Assembly (NCBI RefSeq): GCF_023856365.1
Contig: NC_064543.1
Span: 9,202,452-9,266,451, forward strand
Direction: 5' to 3'
From: Brienomyrus brachyistius
Taxonomy: Eukaryota > Chordata > Actinopteri > Osteoglossiformes > Mormyridae
DNA length: 64,000 bases
Position numbers and translations under genes: made by a program. This document shows positions 12,900 to 26,561 of the stretch, one piece after another. Under the pieces are notes generated by a model. The model saw nothing but the letters and a program-made list of their open reading frames with translations. It made no database searches and was not told the DNA's origin. Position 1 is the stretch's first letter. Each line of letters opens with the position of its first letter.

Positions 12900-14420
12900 T
12901 TGTTCCTTCGGAGGCGGCCGAAAAGCCTCGCCGTTCCGCACTCGGAGCTGGAATGCACACCGTCATTTATAGCCGAGATCCTGCAGAGGGCAGAATTTTA
13001 CCGCACGTAAATCTGAAAGTGCATGGAAGCGGTGCATGGCTGCAACCCGCGCGTGACTGCCTGCTCGCTCCGATTCAAAGAGAAAGAAGAAAACTCTATG
13101 CCAAGGAAGACATCCTTCACCCTGATTGAGAGGTGAGGATGGGCATCAGTCCAGAGCAAACTAGGATTCATGTGAAACTTTACGTCGTTCAGTGTACATT
13201 GAAATTAATCTAATTTCGTCGAAGAAAAGGGGGCATGAAAGGGAAACGGAGTCATAAGTGGCTTTGACTCTTTTCTCTATCGTCCCTCGCACCTCCTGAC
13301 ACCCGAATTGCTCGATTTTACCCAATAATTGAATAGTTCGGATATTAGGATACATTCAATCTTACATTGCAGTAATTGATGATTATTGATTGATTATTTT
13401 CATTATAGCCTACCAGAAGTCTGGTTGTACTTCTGGGAAAAGGAGGAAAAGGTTAATAGTTCTGAAACCCGAATCCTTAAGTGTAGAAAAGTTACGTAAA
13501 GCAATCCTTCGGCTTAATGATCTGCTGATAGGTTGGAGTTCACGGTGCCGTCAAACCGAGGGAGAGATGAGGGAGTGACGAAGAGTGGAGACGGGACACG
13601 GCGAGGAGCGCCGCCGTCCCTGGGGAGGAAATTAAGAAAGTATGCGATCTCCTCGTGTGTCAGGTGCCCGGCCTTTGTTACCATCGTTTCGGCGCTTTCC
13701 CTAATTAGTTTCGCTAGAACGGCAGCTCCCACGTTGTAATTATACGTATCTTTTATGTTTTTTGTGCTCTATTTTTGGTTATCCATTACTTGTTTAGTAT
13801 TCAACAGTCAGGCTGTGTTTGATGTATTGAATCTGACAGCGACTGATACCGTACGTTTTAATTTCCCCCCCTAATGATACGTCAATTACAGATGATGAAT
13901 TTATATAATTATAAGGAAATAGAAATAGACCGTGCAGTGTGAGAGCCGGGGCTGTTAGGAAATCATTGCGTGCGTCGTTGAAGTTCATGTTGTTGCAGTT
14001 CATTTATCGCTTGATTTCACTGATGCTTAACCGAAGGAACGTGGAGAAATGCTTTTTAGCAGACGAAATATGTCTCCGTGCCGGCGAGTCTAATTAATTG
14101 CATAGGGCTTGGCCGTCTTTTCAGATGTAAATAAGTAGCGAAGGCTCTCACGCAGGGTTTCGTTCGGGAGTTTTCTAGGAAGCCTTAAAGAATTGCCCCA
14201 CTGGGATATAAGAAATGAGACAATCACTTATTTCTTTTACAACGCCGTTGGAAATCCTCCGGCCGTCAGCGGCGCCGATCGTCGGCGAGATGAGGCTCTT
14301 GCGCCCCGCTGCTCCGGCCTGTCAGCCAGGGTGCCCCCGACTTCATTTCGTCTCATCTTCCGCCTCCCGCTGTCTTCTCCATCTCGTACCCCCGCGTTCC
14401 GAAACTTGCCTAAAACCCTT
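12900..14420. promoter_or_regulatory. CpG-rich patches upstream of tjp1
   Basis: Two patches (about 12905-13075 and 14240-14410) contain many CpG dinucleotides, in contrast to AT-rich DNA at 12180-12850. Such isolated islands often mark promoters or enhancers. The first sits next to the possible orphan first exon. The second contains no convincing exon; its open frames are short and unlike known proteins. Confidence 0.35.
13098..13132 (+). CDS. Possible orphan first coding exon (alternative promoter)
   Basis: An ATG in a CpG-rich patch opens MPRKTSFTLIE and runs into a good donor (gagag/gtgagg) at 13133. About 200 GC-rich bases before it (from 12905) have the look of a leader, with a weak TATA-like tttata at 12967-12972. 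The frame leaves in phase 2, which does not fit tjp1 exon 2 (phase 0). If joined there, the exon would be untranslated and Met13 of ZO-1 would be the start. It could equally belong to an unknown gene or be chance. I do not recognise the peptide. Confidence 0.25.
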
Positions 14421-17400
14421 TTTTCTCTCTTTCTTTAAAGTCTCTGCACGGCCAGGGGTTGGAGAAAAAAATGGGGGCAGGAGAAGGGTTGAGGGACAAA
14501 CTAGCAAAAGGTTATACTTTACATCATTTATCAGGAGATTAAAAGCATTTTTTTACTAACCTTTTTTCTCTTGGGGCTCCAACAAAGTTTTCCAATAAGA
14601 ATTTGCTCATGGCCAAGGGATTAGCTGTGCACTCCAACTGGCTCAGTGCTCTTGTTTTCTTTTAATATAGCAGAGGTCCCCTGTGTTGTGCCTGGGAGGG
14701 CCTCCTGGCCTAGCACGGCCTGGGTTTGTGCTGGGGGCCAGGCAGGTGTCAGGTCGGGTCGGGCTGGGCTGGAGTGGTGCACCGGAGAGGCGCTGGTCAC
14801 ATCTGCATCCCATGTGTGTTTCAGCAGCCACTCCACTCCACTCTGAATGTTCCTGGGATTCCGTTTGTTTCAAAACATGACGGTAGGGTGGTCAACCTGG
14901 CAGAATTACCCATAATCCTCCTGGATGAGCTCCACACACCTCAACATTCCAAACTCGTTATGTCTCAAAGCCATCTAGTAGCTTTTCGGTTTTTAAATTT
15001 TTTTTTTTTTTTTTGCTTTTGTTTTCTTTCCTTTATGAAATGTTGATGCATATTATGCTTATTAATATAGTATATTTGCAAAAAAAACTGCTTGTATTTC
15101 AAACGAAAGCAGACTACTGGTAAAAACATGGCAATGAGTATGGCATGTATTTAGGGTTCTAAGGTGTAGGTGAAAAGTCATGTGTTAAATTTGAAAGTAG
15201 ATTTTGGGTTCTTCATCTATTGTACTTTTGTAGTCTATATAGGAGCTTCACAGTTCATTACCTGTACATTTGTTGTTGACATTCATTTATGTCATTTGGT
15301 GTAACTGGTGACAATCGCTATAATGTTTACAGTAGATGGCCGTACGCTTGGTGTTAGCTGTTGGAAAGATGTGAAGGTCGTAACTCATTCCCCTTCTGTT
15401 TACCATCTTCCAGGCATCACCTGTTCACCTGAAAAGAATCACCTTTGGGGGGGGGGTATAGATTCTGAAGGAACCCTGCCAGGGGACTTCCCCCAGATGA
15501 TGGGAGTAGCAGTGACCTGCAGTTCCTCGCTGTGGTCGGCAGTCACTGAAGTCGATGGCTGCCCCCTTTAATGCCGACCCATAAATAAACCCAGCAGGAA
15601 TTAACTGAATTGATTTCCAGAAGAATTGAGAAGTGGTGGAGATTTATGGCACTGGCTGGCTTTTGCGCAGTGCGGTAAATCACCCCCGGCCTGATTTGTT
15701 TCTCCCCCTCGTTCTCTGTCAGCCCCCGCCTCATTTTCCCCGCTCTCATGTTCTCTTCTCCTCCTTCACACACTCTCTCCATCTGCTACCTTCACTTTCC
15801 CCCTGTGCCTGGTGAGAGGAGCTGATCCCTCACCGCTGGCCGTAGCATTAAAATAAAATGAAAAGAACCCCCCCCCCCATTTAATGTGAGTGTTGTTGAA
15901 GTTGAACTTCTGGAACCTAGTGGGATTGGATTGTGGTTTCTCATGCCTCAGGAATGAAGGACAACATGCGAGGGTGTTTCCATCGGGGGAGCAGCAGGGC
16001 GAGGGCGAGCGGTGGTTAAAGGAGTGTCTAATAGGAGACAGGAGTCGGACGGGAGTGAGCTGCTCTGGTGGGGCCCTGACTGTTTTATTTCGAACCTTGG
16101 GCCCGCAAGCACGTCACATCTGACCGGTGTAAAAATCATTTGGACCGGAGGCTGGACCGTTTCCCAGATCTCAGGAGAAAGGCCTTCTAATTAATGCAGT
16201 TAATTAATCTGCCGTCAACCTGCTAAGCCCTTGGTAAATTAACAGCTGCATTGATCACAGCCTCTGACTCGTCCCGAGTCCCACATGGCCAGAAGATGGC
16301 ACGATGGCAGCTGTTTGGCCCGGCACCGAGGCCCTGCCGATGGCGTGTGACCGCCATGCTTCCAGAGAGCCCTCCTTGGCCGTGGGCTTCCGTAGGCCGC
16401 CGGTCCCTCAGAGTTGTTATTCTTTTCATTTTTAAATATGGTGCAGGTGCACAGACCCCGGGGAACGGCCTTTGTGTTTTTCATTTCCGTCTAGAGGTTG
16501 GTGGGGGGTGTCTTTAAAGCATTCCTCACCGATTGAGGGAACCGAGGGCCCCTGCCTACGAGCCTGGAATGCGGCTGTGGAATGCACGTTATCACGAGTG
16601 CCACAGCAATGGGCTCCCTCGGCCAGGCCCCACATACTGGGGGCGCTGGGGTGGGCCGGGGGAAGGCACAGGGGGGTGGGTTCATGGAGTGGTGCTGACG
16701 GGCTTGCCTGTCCTGAGAGGTGCCATGACCCAGCTGCAGCAAGAGCCTCTAATTTTAGATCCGCAACTTTTAGATGAGCAGTGTTGTCATCTGAATCGCA
16801 GCGGGGCCGTCTTAGCTGTCATATGGAGTTTGGCTTGTTCTCAGCGACACGCTGGTGCACCCCTCCCAAAACAATGCACGCGTACAGATCCGCAGAACTG
16901 CTGTTTGTTCCGGACTGCGGCGACACAGGGTAGGGTAGGGTCGGGGGGGGGGCTGTGTCAGCCATAGGCAGCATGACAGTGCCAGGTTATTTTCATTTAC
17001 TTCAAACGATTTTCATCTAACTCAGTTTTTTTTTATAATGTTGCCTGGCTGCTTCGATTACAGGTGTGTTTGCTTAATGATATGGGAGAGACTGAACTGG
17101 ACGTATCATCATGCTCCATTTCTAAACGTCAATTGCTGTAATCTTCCTCTTGGCCGTTGAAAGCTACTTATTTTCTGCAAAATTACTTGGAAGTGTTTTA
17201 GTCATCCTACAGCAGAATGGAATTCTGCCTTATAGTTTGAGTCACAATTGTTTGAGGTTTATTTTATATGAAGCTGCATTTAATTTTAAATGAAGAAAAT
17301 GTTTTTGTTTTTTTTACAGTTCAGTCTGGCAACCAGAGAAATGGTAGAAATCTTCTTCTTAGCAGAGTAATATAAGAAGGATTATTACTGTACAAGTGAT

Positions 17401-18609
17401 GACCTCACCAGATGTCCGGTTTTCCTGTGAGTAAAATCTGCTGTGAATAATCTCACGGAATCTCCTGGAAATGACGAAGATGAAGCCCATTTCATCTGTT
17501 ACTGCTAATTGTCTAGTATTAGGTGCTAGACTTCCTTCGTTCCATTGAGAAGGATGTTTACTAGCTGATGGGAAGGGTTTTGAAGCCTCTTTGTGACATA
17601 TGAGGATATGACATATCTGTGTTCCGCCTTTTTCACAGTTCTGGTACCTCAGATGAGGCTTTTCCAACATCAGTCACTGTAGCTGCTCTGTAAATGCCGA
17701 CTGCATGAGAATCCTGTGAGCTAGCAAATCATCTTATGGACAATACTTGTGGAATTCTCCCAAAAACTGGGAAAAACTACATACATACATGAACAGGCTC
17801 TCACCTTACACATGTACTCCAGGATAACGCATTGTTGGCGCACACTAGTTGTGCTCCTGGAACTTGGAAAAACACACACTGGAGTCTGGAGTGGGCCGCG
17901 ACCCATCGGCTAAACTGCAGGAAAAGATCCTTCTCGAAAGCAGCCTAGTGAGCAAGCCCAGCGGCGTCTCGCTCAGCCGCAGTGACGGGGCCATTCGACA
18001 GCAGTGGAAGCGATCAGGTTCGGGAAGAGGGTGCCTGGTGTCTCAGATTGCATGTTTGTTATGCGCCGGAGAGCATGGTGAACGGCCATGCAGCCGCTGC
18101 GACGCGCAGAACGTGGTGCGGCGCAGGAGCCAGCCACTAACCTGTCTTCCAGTCACACCCTCCCGCGACAGCCAAGCCCCGAGGTCACGAGCCGGGCCCT
18201 GCCCTGATGACGTCACACCTCCATGGATCCGATTTAACTGAGAAAACGCAGACAGGAATTAAAAATAAAACAAGAAAAAGCCTGAGATATCTAGAGTAAG
18301 GTATAGGAAGTATATTTTGTTATTATACATATTCATAACTTGAGTTTTTTTGTCGACGGTTCAGGACTGTGGGACTAAATCAGTTAAAAGTGCCGATTCT
18401 AAGAGCCCTTGCCAACAGCATTTCCTGTCACTACTATGTTTTCTACGTGTTAATGAACGAAAGATGCAATATATGGTTGTGGCTTTGGTATTTGGTACCT
18501 AGTGCAAACTGATACTGAAGGCAATGGTGGAGATCCTCAGCCTACTTTATGATGTCACTCATTATTCCACGCCCCTCTCAGCTGACACCACGCCCCTACG
18601 CCAAATTGA

Positions 18610-18850
18610 TACGAAAAGTACGAAACTGGAAAAGTATGATCTGAAAGTGAGAAATGATCTGAAAGTAAAAAAATCTGGAAACTAAAAAAAAGAGATCTGA
18701 ATGAAAATTTTGCAGCTGAAGAAATGACCTCAAATATCAAAATGTATGTGAAAGTGAAAAATCAAAACAAATCTAAAACTGAATGAAAATTATATTTAAA
18801 ATGAAAAAATGTTTTTTTTAAAGTTCAACATCAAAATTTTCAATTCTTTT
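18610..18850 (+). repeat. A-rich degenerate repeat with GATCTGAAAGTGAAAAA core
   Basis: The phrase (g)atctgaaagt(g/a)a is repeated at 18637-18670, with weaker forms (gatctgaatgaaaa, gtgaaagtgaaaaa) out to 18780. The segment ends in T/A-rich sequence. It may be an old interspersed element. Confidence 0.4.
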
Positions 18851-19562
18851 TTTCAAATTAACAAAACTATTGGCCCTGATTTAGCGCCACACAGCACAAG
18901 CCCTTGTTAGCAGGTGGACCTGGGCCCCTGCATGCGTCTGCATCAGCCTCTGCGCAGGCGCTGCCTGTGATGGTCGGAAGGCCCTGCAGCCACTGGCTCT
19001 CTGTCCAGGCAGCACATGAGCTACAGCAGCGGTGCATGGAGCGCCCCAGTGCGGAGGCTAGCCTGGCGTTAGGGAGGGGGGGCCACACTGGCAGGGAGCT
19101 GGTCACTTCATTCGGCAGCCGCCCATCAGCCCCAGAACCGCTGATGATTTGGCTGCTTTTGGGCAGAAAGTCCACTTTCTATCGCTCTGCCTGTTACTTC
19201 TCTTTCTGAATTGGGGGGTTGGGGGGTTGGGGGGGGTGGTGGCAGCAGCAGTCACAGATCCTCCTCAGACTTTAATTACACAGGGGTTTAATCCTAAGGA
19301 AAGTATTTAAAGATCTTAAAGAGCAGACCCAGCACAGGAATCTATAATGCACGCGTGTATGCACGCGTGTGCTGTCCAGCCGGTGGATGCTGAGAAATCA
19401 CTCTCAGCATGCGATGACCTTCAGGGGTCACATGGCTTGTGGAGACACCCAGGAGTCACCTAGCAGCCGTCTCACCTGGCAGACACACGATGATGTGCCG
19501 AGTGGATGCTTCTGCTTGACCCGGTCCCTCCAGTCAGTACAATGTCTAGATGCTGTGGCAGT

Positions 19563-19790
19563 GGTGGCTTGATGGTTAGGGAAGCGCACTTGTAATTGAA
19601 AGATTGCAGATTCGAATCCCTGACCAGCAAGGCACCACTGAGGTACCCTGAACAAGGTACCGCGCCCAAGCGCTGCCCCCCGGGCGCTGAATTAGCTGCC
19701 CCCCGCTATGTTACCTTGTCACATATGGGTTAAATGCAGAGAATACATTTTGTCATTCTGCTGTAGTGTCACTAAATCACAATCACTAAA
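19563..19790 (+). repeat. tRNA-derived SINE
   Basis: The head has a pol III A-box-like segment (ggcttgatggttaggg) and a B box (gattcgaatccc), as in a tRNA-derived promoter. The body then reads aaggcaccactgaggtaccc, gaacaaggtaccg and gggcgctgaattagctgcc, ending in gggttaaatgcagagaatac. This layout is typical of teleost tRNA SINEs. It ends near cactaaatcacaatcactaa. Confidence 0.7.
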
Positions 19791-22100
19791 TTCTAAGTTC
19801 TAGATGTGTTCATTCAGTCTCAGAACAGCACAGTTCCTAACTGGGCCCATTACCTCTCAGAGCAGCACAGGGCGTCTGTCTCAGATCTCCATGACTCAGA
19901 TCCAAAGTCTTTGACTCCTTTGACTCTTCCAGCATTTACGTTCAGGTAGAGCTGCACTGTGGGATATGAATGTGTATGATTACTGCGGTAAGTCTTAAAG
20001 CACTGGCTTGACATGGAGCAGCATGGAGTCCAGCATTTCAGGCAATTGATACAAGTATATAGGGTGACATTTTTGCATTAATGGACAAATTGAGCCTGAA
20101 GTTTTATACCGGTTGCTGTAGATTTGGTCACAGCAAGAGGCTCTGCGTAACCAGTGTCTCTGTAGCTTAGATTCATTCTTAATTAACTTCTTTATCTCAT
20201 CAGGTATTTTAAGTCATACATGATTTCTAATTAGATTTTTTTTTGGTAATTGCTTGTCTCAGGGCAAAACGCTTCACTGTCAAAGCTGTGCTTCCCTCTT
20301 GTATATAATCCTAAAATGTGAGGACTCATTCATCTGGGACTTTGCACAGAATCACCTGACAGCAGAAATAGGCTTATTTAACAAGCCTTCTCTTTTCAGG
20401 GGTGGGTGAGTACATGCGGAGGTTGGGCCAGCGACAATTAAATGAAGGAGGAAATCGAGGAAATAGCACAGAATAAACTCACACAGGACTGATGTGTGTG
20501 GGCTGAACTGGGAATCAAATCTGGGGCCCAACAACAATCTGGGATTGGTGGGAAAGCAAACAAGCACAGCAACATGTAGATGTTGATGAGAATGAGGGAC
20601 AGGTGGAACAAGTTAATATGAACGGAGTAACCTAAGCCTTCCTTGCCAAGATGGGTCGTGGCCCCTCCTCCCCCACTTCACGAGAAGCCTGCAGGAAGAA
20701 GGATTTTGCAAAACATTTATAATTTTTTTGGAGGTTGACGTGTTGTCAGTATTGTCATGAAACAGCCTTGCAGCAAGTCAGTAAAAACGTGAGACAAAGA
20801 CATTATCAGACACAATTATTTCAGGTTTTGCTAGTGTTGGGGGGTTGGGGAGGAGGGAACAGATAGTCGTGATTGTGTTTGGGCAGGGCCGTGGTGTCCC
20901 TGTAGCACTTAAATGAGAGCAGCTGTGGAGAGGAAACAGACGAATTCCCTGATAACAAGGCTCTGTTTGGATAGCGCTGGCCGTCAGTCACTGTGATCCC
21001 TAGCCTGCAGTTTATGCGCCATTGTTACCACGGTCGCCATTGTTGCCTATTCTTAGAATGCTGGGACTTCTGGAAGGTTCTACTTCTGGTTTTTATGGTC
21101 CAGATGCGTAATCCATTGTTTATTGTGAGGGGAAGTGACTGGAGCGTTAACAAAAGCTGAATTTCTGCCGCGTGGTAATCTTGTCGTCTTGCAGTATTAG
21201 TGCAGTGGTTTACTCTGCAGTCCATCAAAAATAAATGCATTGGTGTATATGCCGTCCCTTCCTGCCTGTGACGGTTCTCTAAAGCTAAAACAGAGCTTTA
21301 ATCCAGGTGCTCATCGCACGCAGTGAGAGGTTCTTGTCCTCCCTAGTGGGCTTTATGAGTATCTTTATTTATCTCGTCTTTGCAAACCATGCGCAGGCCC
21401 CCCCCGCCTCCGTCCTCCACCCCCCACCCCTCTGAGCAGACTGCCTCCCCCGCTCGCCTCCCTCCTGCTCTTCCTGACCCCGCTGAGTCCACCTTCTGAA
21501 TTAAGAAGGTCAGCACCATAGATAAAGGTGTGAGGAGCCACTCTGGAGTCACAGTGCAGCTGATAGTGACTCCTGATAGAAAGGAGGAGAAAAGTGAGAG
21601 AGAAGGAGACTGAAAGAGAGATAAAAGGCTGCCGCCTTGATATGTTTGCAGGGAGTGTAATGTTTAGCCGTTTATAGCACACAGAGCTGCATAGGAACAA
21701 ACAGATAAACAAGACAGAATATAGACACTTTCCATTCTGGCTGATTGCTCTCTCCGCCGAGTAGCACTGAGTGCACTAACTACACCGTAAGTCCTGCTCG
21801 AACTCCACCAGACCGCCGTCCTTGTAACCACAGTGGCAATAAAGGTTATCTTGAAATAGAATTCCCCAGACTGAGAGAAAGGTCACGAATGTCGGCTTTA
21901 ATTACTGTAAACTCGTGCAAACTGCTGTGCGCTTTCCTGTTTCATTTACCTGACTGCGTCCACTTCCGCGCCTTGTCTCTTGTGTCCCGAACGCAGGCTG
22001 TTTTTAACTGTTTGGCTGCGGCCTGATTAATGTAGCCTCAGCGCCTCGCGACCGAGGGCAAGGGCGGCCGGCACGTCAGCCGGGTAAACCTCAGCGAATA

Positions 22101-22221
22101 ACAAGACAGGCATCAGGTTTTGGGAAGGGCTACGGCAGGGTGTGCGATCAAGCATTGGGATCTGGGTGTGTTCTGGGCCTGAAAGAAAAAAAAACATTTT
22201 TCTGTGATCAGTAATAAAGTC
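22101..22221 (+). repeat. Direct repeat, copy 1
   Basis: The segment opens acaagacaggcatcaggttt, continues with gcattgggatctgggtgtg and ends near gtaataaagt. It aligns almost without gaps to 23321-23440, at an offset of about 1220 bases, with substitutions throughout. Confidence 0.75.
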
Positions 22222-23320
22222 ACGCGAATGAATGGGCTTGTCACCTGAATGACTAGCCTAGGAGATTGAGCTAGTGCCTGTCTGTGCCATGTTGTTAGAC
22301 GTGAGCCATGTGGTTGGCGTAGGAATGATTGGAGAATTTAGGTGGGCAAAATTACAGGCCATTACCTGATTTGACCTTTCTACAAGTGATGTACACAATG
22401 GGAACTGCCCCGACTGATGAATTTTAAAGCGTCGTTTTCCATAATCACTGCCGTGTTCTGGGGCGACCATGAGTTGGAGACATGTTGGCGTATTCATGAC
22501 CTTCTAAGGAAGCGTGTTGTGACATGGCCCGCTCATCCTCGAGATAGGACCAAGACAAAACCGTAAGATAAAGTAACTCAATCGCTAATCCGCCCTCACC
22601 AGCAGTGCTGTCCTGTAAATCATCTGTTGTGAAACAACCAAAAAAAAAAAAAAAAGTTGCAAATGAAGTCAATGGGAGTGCCAGAATGCTCTATTATTGT
22701 GACTGGGAGTGAAAAGGGAGTCAACGTGCTCTGGTGAGTAGCACACCCAGAAACGAACAGAGCAGTGCGTTACCCACATACCTTAGTGCACACCCACACG
22801 AACCACACTGCTCCCCTTCTGTTGAGAGCTAGCAGCTCACAGGGCTAAATGCTGTTAGCCGCGTTGGCTGCTCTTTAATGTCCTCAGTCAGTCATTGTGT
22901 AGTAGGGGAATAGGGTTAGCTTCTTTGGTGTTTTCTCCAAATGCTAACAGGTCTTAATGCCTCATGCTTGCACATTCGATTGGATGTTTTAAAGTGGGTT
23001 GTTCTGGATACTTGTCAGCTAGCCTGTTTAGCCCCGGAGTGCTTACCATCTGTTATTATAATTTACTTAAATAATTTCCATGCAAGGTGTGGAGTGAGTC
23101 CTAATTCTAGCCTGGTCCTGTTCACTTCATGTCATAAAATAAATAGTGAACATTAGATATGCAGAAGAGACATCAGTAAACACCTCCAAAAAAAAAAAAG
23201 ACGTTTCCCTGGAACGGTGTCTTCATTTGAGTATGGCAGTGGGGGTCGGTTTCAGTAAATGCTGAGGAGGAAACAGACCACACTGTTCTAGCTTCAGTGC
23301 AGTGTGACTTTTGCTGGAAA

Positions 23321-23440
23321 ACAAGACAGGCATCAGGTTTTGGGATGGGCTACAGCAGAGTGTGGGACCAGGCATTGGGATCGGGGTGTGTTCTGGGCTT
23401 AAGAGGAACAGAACATTTTTATATGGTAAGTAATAAAGTA
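23321..23440 (+). repeat. Direct repeat, copy 2
   Basis: This is the second copy of the 22101-22221 unit, sharing the first 26 bases exactly and then diverging (gggatgggctacagcagag against gggaagggctacggcaggg). The pair could be a local duplication or two insertions of one unknown element. Confidence 0.75.
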
Positions 23441-26400
23441 CAGGTCAAGAGAAAGAATTGCATTGTAGCCTAACTCTGTCCCACCAGGGACATCAGCCGC
23501 CCTCCATGTCAGGATCATAAATCTGAAGGCACTGCGTCTGAAGAATACCATTCTATGTTTCGTGTTGTTGTCAGGCAGGGTCAGTCTCAAAGGCCTTGTT
23601 TGGCCGGGATTCATTTTCTCTGCACCTCATTTATCGATTCATTTACTATTGACTCGCATGGCATTTTTTGTCCAAGCAACACTGAAAATTACTGCGACTG
23701 TCTGTTTGTGGGAATCCCGGCTCCTTTTTTAGTAGAACAGGTTTTGCCAAAGAACCCAAAGTGTGGAAATTGGCTCTCCACCTCACATTGTCCTCAGGTG
23801 AGCAAGATTATGAAATAAGATACATTCACGACTTGAAGAAGCAGGTAGTCTGATGGTGAAAACGGTGGCTTTGCTATGTGACGCTTTTGATGAGGTTTTT
23901 AACTTTTATGTGGCTACTCCCTTAATCTAAATCACTATAATCGAATGCATAAAAATTGTAGGCTGCTTTGGATAAAAACATTAGCATAGAAACAACATTC
24001 ATGCATTCGCTCCAGAGCCGATACCAATTAGCATGAATCCAGAGTAAATAAAGCAGTCTGATGCCAGCGTACATTTTTTCGGCATAAATTTCACAGTTCA
24101 AAATTACATTAACTGGGAAATAAAGCATCACACTAATAGTGTGACTTCACCCACAGCCATGTGGTTAAAAACTAGTGGGATTTTGTGCGCAGTGCTGAAG
24201 GCTCAACGAGCGAAACGTTAGCAAGCGAAAGTAGAAAACAATGTGTGGCAGTCAGTGGTATGAGATTTATCGTGTTTCCAAACGGACACGCCAACGTGAC
24301 CTTTCCAACCAAGATAATTACACAGTGACATTAATAGAATTGAATGGAGTCTTTGCATCAACGCTATGTTTTGCCATTTTGATATATATATTGGAGGTTC
24401 CCTCCCATGCATCCGCCGTCCCGACTACAGAATCAGGCAGCCGATTGCTCTTCAATAATTCAAGCACTTCTTTTGGCAAAATCTTATTTTCTCTTATAAG
24501 CTGCACAGGCCCATTAAAGTAATCCAGTCCCTAGAGGGGAAGAGAGTCGAAATCTCCTTAATATAGAGGGTCACTTTAAGATACAGTCACGAACAGGCAC
24601 CCAGAGTGAGATTAAAGTAATGGTTTCAGCATGGGGGGAAATGGTGTGTTTATTTACAGGATAAACATGGGCAGGCAGTGCCCTGCTGTCCAAATAAATA
24701 TTAAAAATGCACAGCACGGACACGTCTGCAGTCACAACTTTGGAGTTGACAGAGTCTCTGTGGGGTTGCTGGTCGTTGGTGGCAGAGTTGGGTCACCAGT
24801 GGAACTGGGCCCTGTCAGAAGATGCAGGGAGGGGTAGACTGATGGGCCGCTTTGCGCCTGGTGTATGTCTCACTCGCCCCACAGAGGCCACCCCCCCCTG
24901 CCCACCCCTGCCTCACACGCCGTCACAGGACCAGCAGCTTTCAGCAGAATTCACCCTCAGAGTGCTGAAGCAGGAAATACCTATTTGTTACTCGAGGCTG
25001 TTTCTGGGAAGCATGATCTACATCGATGGAAAAAGGACTTGCTGTTATTTCCCAAAAGATGTAGAAATTTTTCTTAGTAACAGGACAGATATTTTTTGGG
25101 GGGCGTGGGGTGTGGACAGGATTAAGGGTGGGTTTCATTTTCACTGGGGCGGACGGGTCCCCTGTGTGTAGTCACAGCTGCCGGTGAAATGGGTAGCAGA
25201 CACTGTGGCGTAGGCCGCGCCGGCCCGGGGGGCAGGGGTGTCACGCGTACTGAGCGCTAGGACTCTCACGTGGGTGCAGCTTCCCACTCGAGATAAGACA
25301 CTGACGGGTTCTACTAGCATGGTGGGAATCCTGAAGAACGTCTGTCGTCGTTCTTGAAAGACTCCAGGCAAAACTGTGTAATAAAACTATGGATGGAGAT
25401 GCAGCCGGGTGTAATACAGTGTCTTAAAAGCAGGTGGCTTGTTGAAAACCTCGAGAAAACACAGTAATCTATTAATGAGTAAAGGGAGCAGTGCACAGGA
25501 ATGGCTATTGGAAAATGACTCTGAATTTCCAGATTGTTAAAAGGATGGCAATCCCTGATAGAGTTGCAGTTGTTTGGTGGGGATTGTTCTGGATGGATGG
25601 GGGGTGGGGGCAGGAAGAGGGACTGCAGCGGGGGTGTTCCTCTGCTTCTTCCTGGTGGGGGCCTTGCTGCAGTCTAGTCCAGATGGGGGATGGTTTCCTT
25701 GCTGCTGTTTATCTGTTTGTCAGACCGTATCCAAGGTACCGCAAGCAGTGGAGTGTGTGCAGTGAGGGGCCAGTGGAGCATTTACAGAGGGCCCAGAGTT
25801 AGCCATACATGTACCTGGCTACACAAAGTGTACACACACTGCACCCAAGTGTACACAGAATACATAGAATTACATACAAGCTCAGTACTCCAAAAAGACA
25901 CACACAGGAGAGAGGTGTGACTTGGCCGCACTGCCCTCTGCGCACGCATGCACTGCCAGATGTGCCAGGAAATGCACGGACAGACCCAGTGTCCTGACAG
26001 CGGCCTGACCTGCAGAGAGCTGCAGTGGAAGGTGGGGAGCTCCAATCTCTGCCAATCTGCACGGCATGTAGCAGCATTGCGGTGTCAATTCTGAGCCTCT
26101 ACCAAATTCAGCAAACCCACAAGCTCCTGTCGTGGCCCCCCTGTGGCCCCCCTGTGTGCTGTCACCTTTGATTTGGGCCATTGCAGTTGCTTGTGGAGAT
26201 GCCTTGCAGGAAGGGAGATATGCGGCCTCCGAGCCTCCACCCGGGCCTTACAGTCATCGCTCCATCTTTCGGCCGCTCATCTGACAGAGGGGGCCGCGGT
26301 AATGGCAGAAGCTTCCTCACATTCCTGAGAGAGAAACAAACAGGGAGAAACGGGGGGGGGGGGGGGGGCACGCACAGCGAACTGCTGTACAAACAGCATG

Positions 26401-26561
26401 CAGGCTGCGGAAAAGCCACTGTGGATATGCAGAAATCCCTGTTGACAGGGGCTTTGTTGGGGGGGAGGGGCAGCAGTGCATCACAAATGTGCTGATAAGC
26501 CACTATTTGAGATGGGGGAGGGTAACAGCCAACCCCCCACCTCTGCTCCTCAGAAGCTCTG

